A DNA stretch of 64,000 nucleotides from Terfezia claveryi (lineage: Eukaryota > Ascomycota > Pezizomycetes > Pezizales > Pezizaceae): the NCBI GenBank assembly GCA_015179025.1, contig WHUX01000009.1, forward strand, positions 186,001 to 250,000. Reading direction: 5' to 3'. Shown here piece after piece: positions 53,561 through 61,900 of the stretch (the first letter of the stretch is position 1; each line of letters starts with the position of its first letter). A model generated the notes under the pieces. The model was given only the letters and a program-made list of their open reading frames with translations, did no database searches and was not told where the DNA came from. A program made the translations under genes and the position numbers.

Positions 53561-53951
53561 CCTTGCTCTCATGACCAGACTCTTAGTGCCTCTGTAAATC
53601 AAGAGTCAAACCAAATCCTGTCCGACTCTCAAAACTAAAGATAATATCAAATCGAGTCAAACTAAATCCTGTCCAACTCTCAAAACTAGAGATAATACAT
53701 TCTCAAATGAACGAAATCCCGAACGAATGCTTTGGTAGACATTTATTCTGCTGTTGTCGTTATGACAATTGTGTATGCTTATGAAATATGCAGCTCAAAA
53801 CAACGCTAGTAGCTCCGAAAACAGGCTATGCACGCGCTAGCATCTCCGAGCTCAAAACGCTCGGAGATGCTAGCGAGTGCAGTTTCGGAGCAGTTTAGTA
53901 CCAGACTCTTGCAGATAAAAGTTATCACCGCCAAGAGTCTGGGACCGAGAA

Positions 53952-53962
53952 CATCTGCAAGC
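53952..53962 (+). repeat. Right 11-bp direct repeat, candidate target-site duplication
   Basis: CATCTGCAAGC abuts the right inverted end and matches 51420-51430 exactly. Eleven bases is within the range reported for Mutator-like elements, but no such transposase is present. Confidence 0.65.
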
Positions 53963-54088
53963 CAAATTTCCCTCTTGCATATAGTACCACATTTCTTTCT
54001 CTGTTAGAAAACCACCGCCTTGTATATATGGAGGGGAAAAAGGGGAAAACAATAAAAGAATTTCATAAAAAATAAAAAAAAAGATATA

Positions 54089-54196
54089 TGACAAGAGTGG
54101 GACTTGAACCCACGCAGGTTTCCCTACCAGGATATAGTATGCTAAGGATAAAGGGCTTCCTTAACCTGGCGCCATAACCAACTCGGCCATCTTGCC
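54089..54196 (-). tRNA. tRNA-Leu(AAG) with a 26-nt intron
   Basis: The acceptor arm GGCAAGA pairs with TCTTGTC (one G-U), followed by discriminator A; no CCA is encoded. The D arm begins GCCGAGTTGGTTA. The anticodon stem CCAGG/CCTGG holds loop TTAAGG with anticodon AAG at 54162-54160, reading CUU/CUC. A 26-base intron (54158-54133) follows position 37, the canonical place. The variable arm is long, as in class II tRNAs, and the T arm is GTGGG TTCAAGT CCCAC. The mature length is 82 bases. The intron needs the SEN endonuclease, whose Sen34 subunit is encoded at 4734-5823. The gene lies 137 bp from the repeat element. Confidence 0.95.
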
Positions 54197-55037
54197 TTGA
54201 TGTGATGGTGGGCTTATGGCTCATATATGTATGTATGTACATAGTTGGGCCGGTCATGTTGCCGTGTAGTAGTGGAAAGAAGTGGTAATCGGGTTATCTT
54301 GCGTATGAATCCTTTTTTTTTTTTTTTTTTTTTATTAAAAGAAATCTGAAATCGTACTACTCCGTATAGATGAGTAATAAGATACAACTGTTGCGTGAGG
54401 AATATTTTCCAGGGAGGAGGAGGAGGTTGTACCTAGAGGTTGCGGGCTGAATGCTTAGAGCTTTTTTTTTTTTTTTTGTTGTTGGTGTTGTAAAGGATTG
54501 TTCTGAATATTTTAGAATAGTAAGTAGAACTTTCATCGTGGAGGTACTGTAAGTAAGTAAACCTTGCTGTAGCACCCTATTATTGGCTGCGGCATCACAG
54601 CAGTGTGTAGTTCTGGCTAAACCCGGGGCCATTTTAAATACAAGCCAATATATATATATATCTCTTGATACAAGAATCCCATTAATAGTTTCCAGGCCAA
54701 GCTTGAGTATAGTGATGCCACAAAATTCATCGAATCCAAAAACCGCTTCAATACCTTATATCTCTCGAGCTTATCTGTACACATTGGGAGTAGAGTTTGA
54801 TACTACCTTTTACCTGTACGTACAATCGGAGTATGCTTATGTATTCTTCTACATTATTTGTCATGAGCCATATTTTGGTTCAAAACCCTAGTCGCCGAAT
54901 ATTTATGTCCTGTTGCATCCAGTTTGGCATGGGTAGTGATCATCAACTAGATTAACTATTATAAAGAGGATTGTCTCCATGACAGCAGGTTTATGCAGTC
55001 TACGATCCAAAAATTGGAACATTTATCGAAGGGCAAT
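54197..55037. other. Intergenic with T-homopolymers, no gene seen
   Basis: Holds a T run of more than 20 bases near 54311-54333 and another near 54463-54478, both minus-strand A runs. The remaining frames show no domain signal. This is the tRNA upstream region and the ALG3 3' flank. Confidence 0.5.
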
Positions 55038-56491
55038 TCATTGCTCCTTTTTCAATCTCCTACCCAACCTCCTCCCTTCACCTTCAGCTCTCTCATCATC
55101 CCCCTTCCTAGTCCCCCACCATACACCAACAACCGTCACCGCCAACACACTCTCAACTACTATGCTACTCGCTTTCGTACTCGGATATACATTCCATGCC
55201 CATTCCTGCCCCGCCCATAAGGCATAAATCACTATGGGGTGGAAGTTGGCTTTGTATAGAAGATACGGTGTGCCCCATGCAACCCAGCTGTAGAACTGAT
55301 AGTGCAAGCTTCTTGCGCAGAGGACACCAATCAAGTTTGATGTCAGGATAGTAGTTGCGATAAACCTAGGTGTAACTCTTTGCGAGAGCTGGTATGCATG
55401 TAACGAGCGGGGCGAGCCTTGCTGGGGAAGATCCCAAGAGAGTAGATATGTGATTAAAAACGCTCGTAGGGGCAATCTAGCTGGTCGGATCCACCTAGTT
55501 ACTACAAAGAACCCTAGGATCGCAGCATGCGCAGCGAGTAACCCATAACTCAGCTCTTTGCTTAGAAACCATTCTCGTCCAAGGAACCGCCAGTTTACGG
55601 TCCATTTCCAGAGGAAGACTCGGGAAAATTCGAAGGCTCTGGTGAGGTAACTTTTAGCGTTTGTGCTGATGAAGGGCCAGGCGAGGATGACTTGAGCTTG
55701 GAGCATAATACTTGCTTGACCGACGGCGCGGTCCCGGCCGAGGGCATGCAGAAGGACGATGCCAATGCCAGGGAGGGCGAGGAGCGTATTCATTTTTATG
55801 GAGACGGAGAGGGAATATAGAAGGGAGCCAAGGGTCCACAACCGGCTTTGGTAGGTGAGAAGAGAGAGAAAGAAGAAGAGTTGGTTGAAGGTGTCATTGA
55901 AGAGGCGGAGGATGTAGATGGAGTGCAGGCGCTTGGAGAGGATTAGGAGAGGAAGAATATATGGTGGGGCCTGTTGTTCGTATCACATCTATTTCGTCAG
56001 CTGCCTTGCTTGTTCATTCTCACTGGGGGAGAATTCGGGATCTTGGTCCACATACCTTCGCCTTAATATAAACCATCAACACCAGCGCCAGCATCAACAA
56101 ATAGAACCCCACAAACACACACTGCGCCTTCCAAATATCCCTCCCCTGATCCGTGATTTTATACAGCCAGCTATACACATAGACATGCCCCGCAGGATAC
56201 ACCAACGGGCCTGTCCCGCCCTTGAGCTTTACGTAATCCGATTCTCCATTGAGATAGAGTGCGACTTGTTCCATATACGCCTTCCAGTCGATTTCTGTGT
56301 CTAATGGAGCAGAGGTCAATGAATTGGGTACAGTTGCAAGTGGGAAGGGGTCGGGGGGGGGGGTGGTTACATGGGATTTTGAAGAGGATGAAGCTCGAGA
56401 GGCAGGCATCGGCGATGAGGAGTAGTGGGGCGAGGTATTTGGAGTATTTGGGATCTGAGACGGCCGCGGTTGTGGACCTGACGAGGCCCAT
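55038..56491 (-). CDS. ALG3: Dol-P-Man:Man5GlcNAc2-PP-Dol alpha-1,3-mannosyltransferase
   Basis: Adds the first luminal mannose to the dolichol-linked oligosaccharide in the ER during N-glycan assembly. Three exons (56491-56371, 56300-56056, 55970-55038) close at 432 residues. After a short N-terminus and the first membrane helix comes the luminal loop [40 protein letters not shown] and [16 protein letters not shown], the ALG3 signature with the conserved Asp and [10 protein letters not shown]. Many hydrophobic segments follow, including [16 protein letters not shown] and a [10 protein letters not shown] loop, then [18 protein letters not shown] and [16 protein letters not shown]. The tail is Arg/Lys-rich ([11 protein letters not shown]), like an ER-retention type end. 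It is divergent from QNG1. Confidence 0.95.
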
Positions 56492-57076
56492 TTTTTTGTC
56501 GGTGAGACTGCTGCTGCTTTGCTACGTCGCAGCTTTCGAGTTGTACGAGCAACACGGTGCCAAGAGCGCAAAGGACAAAGAGCCTCACAAGTTGTCTCAT
56601 ACAAATAATGGGTGGGCTCTGTCGGAATATTAAATCCGCCGTACGTGCAGGAGATCACGTAGGTACCGTACAGTACCGGACATCCCAGTCGCATCTGTCC
56701 CAGGTTCTTGCCCCTTGATCTCCAATGCAAGTCTCGAATAAATTTGTTTTGCCTTCGTGTCACAATCTTTCCCTTTTACCGTCATTTCCTGCCTTGCTCG
56801 GGAACAGAAGCTTTTCTGGCACCGCCCACCGAGAACTTTATATGGTTAATAACCATACAACTCATCTCATTCCTTTTTTCACGGGTTTTTACCTATATAC
56901 CTATATACTCCAAGCCCCTCGAACTGCTGCCTTACTTACACGCCAAATTGCATACAGAAGAAAAAGTATTCCCATCTAGTTGACTCGTTCAACCCCAACT
57001 CTCTTTAGCTATTCACTAGAATCCCTGCAGCACTCTCGAGTTCACAATTGCACATCTCTTCGAGCGAAAAAAAAAC
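56492..57076. promoter_or_regulatory. Shared 5' region of ALG3 and QNG1
   Basis: 585 bp between divergent starts; short open frames overlap both 5' leaders and show no motif. Confidence 0.45.
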
Positions 57077-58528
57077 ATGTATTCGTCTGATGAAGACGAG
57101 CCTGACTTGGAGCTTCTCGCACTCCTCAGGTCGCATCTGACTTTGAAAAGCAAAAAAGCACCCAAAGTCGACACTCGTGCCCTCCGTGATGCAGAATTCA
57201 TTGCCGATAATGCGATCGATGTTGCCTTACAGAGGGAGCATATCATTGAAGCCGCGGACTCAATCTGGTTCTCTATGCAGGAAAAGGGATACTCCACGGA
57301 AACGTGGTCTGAACATGAAATCCATCCCAAGGAGAAGAATGAAGAGACACTCAACTTCATCTTCACCCTGGACTTGCTAAATTTTAGTTTCTGGTCGGAA
57401 TTGAACCAGGACAAGAGATTTAGTATTCAATACAGGGGAAAGAAGTGGACGGGGTATTGGAGTATTGTGGCAACGCTGCAGAGGGCGTTGGATGAAGGTA
57501 TATCCTTCCTACACAATGGCTGTAGGTTTGAGAAACATTTATTGAACCTTTTGAGCACAGGAATACCTATAACATCTCCATACTTTTGGGTTGATGAGCA
57601 AATCTGCCCCGACGAATTGCTACGACATGTTTTCCGGTCCGACAGTGAAGAGGATATTCCTCTACTAGACGAACGAATAGCTTGTTTACGGGAGGCTGGA
57701 GAAGTCTTGTGCAAGGTAAAGCCCTAGGATTTGTCACTTGCGAATAAGGAGACTGAAATTGATAGAGATATGACGGACGATTTGCACACATGGTTACCGA
57801 AGCCAACGAATCCGCTTCTGCGCTAGTCATGCTCCTGGCTGAGAATTTCCCTTGCTTTGATGATTCTCATCAATGGGCACCTTCTGGCGGGACCGCAAGG
57901 ACCGTACATTTCTACAAGCGAGCTCAAATCCTCGTTGCAGGTAATAACCTACTCTTCATTACTACCTAAAAATCCCAACCCAACTAACTCAGTCCTCATC
58001 CCTCCAGATATCTGGGCCTGCTTCAACAAAACCTCCTACGGCACCTTCTCAGACATCTCCACAATCACCATGTTCGCAGACTACCGCGTCCCCGTAATGC
58101 TACACACCCTCTCCTGCCTCAGGTACTCCCCCTCTCTAACCTCCCACATCCATAATCTCATCCCCATCCCCACGGGTCACTCCTATGAGATTCAAATTCG
58201 TGGATGCTCGATATGGTGCATCGAGATGATAAAACGAACTATCGAGCGCCGACACCCTGAGAGTAGAGGGCGGATAAACTCGATCTTGATCGATTTCTAT
58301 CTGTACGATACGGCGAAGGAGATGGAGAAGAAGGCGATTGAGAGGGAGGAGGAGGAGAGATGGAGGAATGGGGAGGAGAATATTCTAATGGGGGATCTGA
58401 GGAGGGTGATTGGAGGAGCGTTGGAGGTCGGGAAGAAAATGGGGAAGGGGGGGAATTGGGAGGATAGGGAGGCGGCAGAGAAGGGGGCGACGATTCCGCA
58501 CCATAGGACGAGAAGTATTTGGTATTAG
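57077..58528 (+). CDS. QNG1: Queuosine 5'-phosphate glycosidase (queuosine salvage, DUF2419)
   Basis: Releases queuine from queuosine 5'-phosphate so that the base can be re-inserted at tRNA wobble position 34. Four exons (57077-57497, 57561-57715, 57766-57940, 58008-58528) close at 423 residues. Family blocks visible are EFIADNAIDVALQREHIIEA, LNFIFTLDLLNFSFWSE, RGKKWTGYWSIVATLQRALD and EGIPITSPYFWVDE (completed by splicing), then LLAENFPCFDD, FYKRAQILVADIW and MFADYRVPVMLHTL. The C-terminal quarter has the IRGCSIWCIEMIKR block followed by a charged, low-complexity extension (many Glu, Arg, Gly) that is probably disordered. Whether this fungus takes up queuine cannot be seen here. Confidence 0.92.
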
Positions 58529-60039
58529 ATTACTGGATTCTATGATTGTGTGAGAGGGGTAGTCGGGTGGGTGGTAACGGGTCCTGGAAAAAGCTTGATG
58601 GGTTTAGAGTTTAGATTTCTGCTTGCCTTGCTTGCCTGTTTGCTTTAGGTTCATGAAGTGGGTGTTTGGGCTGTATGGCGGATGCAAAAAGGTGAAATGT
58701 ATAGATCCTGTAATATTAGGTTCAGACGTTTCTAATTTTCAGCATATTTCAATACTTGAAGTAATTGTTTTTGCAGAGAATATATTAGATATCCCTATTC
58801 GTATTCGGACCGGCTTATTCGCCAATTTCTACGGTACATGGATATCAGATCCTAACAGAAAGATTAGTCTGGTTACAGAAAGATTGTTAGTACGAGGCCC
58901 AAATAAGGGTTCTTCTAAATAAAAAGAGTCAAGCTTTCATCACAATAATCCTGATATATGTTATGCCTAATATTTTCACATCTAGCTAGGAGTGGGCCTT
59001 AAAGTGCTGGTATCGCTACTAGCCTTTTATCTGTTAGACTGAAAGTCATCGAGCAGTTAGAAGCATTTTGGGCCAACCATAGACGCATAGAATGGTTATG
59101 TATATAGAGGTTATTTCTGTGTCTGAGAATAACCTACCCTCAAGAATATTTATTTCTAGCTAAAGCTAGATAGAGCTGATGCAAAAGATAAGTTGACTGA
59201 GAGAAAAAATGAGTAAAGACAAAAAAAAAAAGAATATACATCATTGTCATCGATGCGAGAAAGTCCTAAAAGTAACTCTCGTGATGAGTATCAGAATACA
59301 CAGTACAGGAATATAATTAATAGATACAAGAATAGGCACTACTCCTCCCTCCTTATAACCCTTATCACTGCCTACAAGGACTTGCAGTCCAATCTCATTA
59401 CCCATTGCTCCACCCTTTCCCCAATTCAATTAGGAAGGTTTTGATGCTTATGCCCATTTTCATTAGTATAGGTTTGCGGTACTTGGAATTGGGCGAAAAT
59501 GTTGGATGGAGCAATGAAATATAATCATATAATTTTAATATGATTAGGATCTATATTCTAAAAGGCTTTAAGTCATGCAGCCGACTATTCTTGAGCTCTT
59601 AAAGCGGATCACATTTGGTGAAGTGAACAGAATGAATGCGCGACTTGCTTCCAGGGTCGGTACCATAGCGTCAACCAGATAAGGTGCGCTACCTATTCCA
59701 TGCTGATCCTCGGTGCAGGAAACCAAGCATACAAAAATGATAGTCAGCCATGCACAGGGACTATAATTCGGGGATACAAACCTAATCCGGGTACGCCTTT
59801 TTCCAGCTTCCACCAGGGAATACTATTTGCGTTTGGTTTTCCCTTGCCTCTTTCTCTCTCTTTCAACTTTAGTCTTTCACTTGATCGTTGTGGCGCTTCC
59901 ACTTCTACCACCATGGCGGCTCCTACGGCCACGACTACGACCACGACCATGACCACGGCTACCACCAACGGCCACTGCTGTCATCGTCATTGGCTCAATC
60001 ATCGTCACCACTTGACGGTGACTGGTCAGAAGTGGGTTT
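58529..60039. other. AT-rich flank with a GACCAC-type microsatellite
   Basis: No gene is supported. At about 59912-59985 runs of ACCACG/ACGACT-like triplets form a short GC-rich microsatellite. It keeps long frames open on both strands (for example a Val-rich string on the minus strand), and these are not coding. Confidence 0.5.
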
Positions 60040-60530
60040 GTGTGTAGCAACAAAGAGGCTATGCAATTGCAGTACCGTCCAAGCAAACGTCGCATAAGTT
60101 GTGGTATAGGTGCCCCAGATTCGTAGTTTGTTTTACGAAGTGGGAAACATACTTCCCATTTTTAGGAACAATAACCAATTTTGCATCGTCAAAGACACGG
60201 TGTATGCACTCACGCAGAAGGAGGCAATTGAGAATATCCGACGTAATGTATGCTGGGATCAACGTCTGGTTGAGATCGAATAGGCACCCTTGGTTTACAA
60301 ACTGGGTGGCAGTAAGCACGATATCGGCAAAACAAAGAACTGAGTGGAGTATACCCAGTCGGCCTCTTCTCGGGGAATGAGGTGAGCCACTGATCCTGCA
60401 TCTAAAAACCCTGTAATTTGACTATTCCGGTTGCGCCCCGAACCTTCGCAACATAGATTGATCCAGCTGCCAGTTGTTGGTTATTCAAGTCACCCAACAA
60501 AATTATGTTAACAAAGGAGTAGGGTTTCCA
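60040..60530 (-). pseudogene. HNH-nuclease-domain remnant
   Basis: Minus-strand fragments read like the HNH domain of fungal HNH_2-type proteins. The first is GFLDAGSVAHLIPREEADWV near 60340-60400 (the AH-x-x-P start). After a frame change come LLLRECIHRVFDDAKLVIVP and KNGKYVSHFV...NLGHLYHN at about 60110-60260, matching the LLLR-x-x-IH-x-x-FD pattern. Upstream IILLGDLNNQQLAAGS (about 60470-60510) may belong to the same ancestor. Stops and frame changes separate the pieces, so the gene is dead, or split by unrecognised introns. Such domains are common in expanded, transposon-linked fungal families. The likeness is from memory of the domain pattern. Confidence 0.5.
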
Positions 60531-61205
60531 TTCAGGTTATATTTAAGAGCACATGATAGATTTAGAGAAGGAGCCAAATTAACCGGTTGATGCCACTCGT
60601 GCTTGTCACATCCAGCCCCGAAAACCCGAACAAACTGGGTAGGGTATACCTGCTGGCCGATCCGTGCTGTAAAAATAGTAAATATCTGGAACCAGTATAC
60701 TGTCCAGATCTCGATTTCTGGTATGTTGGTCTACGGCCGAATCCCAGTCATTTGCATCTCCATTTGCTAAGATATCCCCCGGTTTCATCGTAGACAAAAA
60801 TTCCTGGGCATTACATGCGAGAATTTGACATGCCCATAATATGAGACCATGATGCAGACTCTATTGACTACTATTACTGCCACTGATCGAGCCACCACTG
60901 CACTAGTCAGGAAAACCTTATCGTATGCAGGGAGCCGTACAATGATATGTGCCTGATACCTCCGTCAGGACATTGCGGATGGCAGATGGTGATATAATTT
61001 GTGCCCAAAAAATCTGGCAGCTGGACTGCCGGAGCTGCGTCCCAGGCGTGCGGGGGCGTTACAGGGCTCATTATAAATAGTAGAGAGGCGAATACGTACC
61101 CTTATTGTGCTTAATGGTGGTGTTGGTCTTGATTTTGGCAATCAGTGCAATATATTAACAGTGAGACGATTTGTATGTACCTTCATAATCGTAGTCTCAT
61201 GGTTA
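60531..61205. other. Decayed sequence between HNH and LINE-like remnants
   Basis: No intact frame. A 63-codon minus-strand frame (60606-60797) contains GDANDWDSAVDQHTRNRD, which could be part of either neighbouring remnant but is too short to assign. Confidence 0.35.
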
Positions 61206-61900
61206 GCCACCCTAGCGAAGATGGATTCCACGTTGCATTCCACAGCCCTTGCCACCAAGAATAACGCCAGGAACTCATAGGGAAGGCTTCTACCTGGGAG
61301 GAGCTAGATGTGCCGATATGGAAGAAGGATGAAGGACAAGACGATGAACTTCGACTACCTTTACCGCCCCCTGGCTGGACGTTTGTAGCGGATTCTTCGA
61401 TCTATCATTTAATTGTATATAGTTAGCTCCGGAGGAAAGAAGACAGTATGAGCGGGACGCGATGTGCTGGACGTTGGAGGGAGCCAAGAGTGGGTTCCGC
61501 AATTCTACCGCTCATCTTGTTGTTCTTGCCAGCGGAAAACAGACTCGCCTGTATGCTTGGACTGTGACAACCCAAGTGAAGATGAATACCACATCACCTT
61601 CTGCTGCCCTCAGTATTAGCAAAAACACTACGAACTCATAGGGAATGCCTGGAAGAGCTAGACGAACGTATCTGGAAGAAGGAACATGACCAAGACAATG
61701 TATGGGACGCGGTGGAGGCGTACTTCGCGGGAACCTATATCACCCTCTTGCAGGACGTCGCAGCCCAGCCGAGATCTTACTATTCCATTAGCTCAAACTG
61801 TTCGAATCAACCGGACATTATTCATCTTAATTATAGTCTCACTAGCAGGCAGTGATTGCAATAGCTATCCCTATGGCAATAATTGCAACGCGGGATTCAG
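61206..61900 (+). pseudogene. LINE-like C-terminal zinc-finger remnants, duplicated
   Basis: Two related plus-strand pieces. The second (about 61530-61790) reads RKTDSPVCLDCDNPSEDEYH then ITFCCPQY, a C-x2-C...H...C arrangement as found at the end of non-LTR retrotransposon ORF2 proteins. One frame over it continues ECLEELDERIWKKEHDQDNV, WDAVEAYFAGTYITLLQD. The first (about 61206-61380) reads HPSEDGFHVAFHSPCHQ and ELDVPIWKKDEGQDDELRLP, the same block with the cysteines lost. Both share the DNA string GAACTCATAGGGAA. Stops and frame changes are present throughout. No reverse transcriptase motif was found. Confidence 0.45.

Larger units (their letters stand above)
51431..53951. mobile_element. 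Candidate non-autonomous foldback/minisatellite element
   Basis: A discrete 2.5-kb unit bounded by an 11-bp direct repeat. Its ends mirror each other. On the left, a hairpin with arms CCAGACTCTTAG / CTAAGAGTCTGG (51442-51453, 51485-51496) is followed by a perfect 38-bp palindrome (51518-51555). On the right, a stem CGCTAGCATCTCCGAG / CTCGGAGATGCTAGCG (53835-53850, 53860-53875) is followed by a hairpin CCAGACTCTTG / CAAGAGTCTGG (53901-53911, 53932-53942). TTCTCGGTCCCAGACTCTTG at 51685-51704 is exactly inverted at 53932-53951. The interior is minisatellite plus an inverted copy. No transposase or other protein domain is seen, so it would need help in trans. The right end lies 137 bp from tRNA-Leu. 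Confidence 0.7.

Noticed and set aside
51685..53951. Possibility of LTRs, a rolling-circle element or a CRISPR array
   Set aside because: The ends are inverted, not direct; there are no LTR, Rep/helicase or integrase features. The tandem units are contiguous variants without unique spacers, so it is not CRISPR, which is also not expected in a fungus.
59744..60095. Overlapping frames with Val-, Arg/Gly- or His-rich strings near 59.9 kb
   Set aside because: Produced by the GACCAC/ACGACT microsatellite read in different frames.
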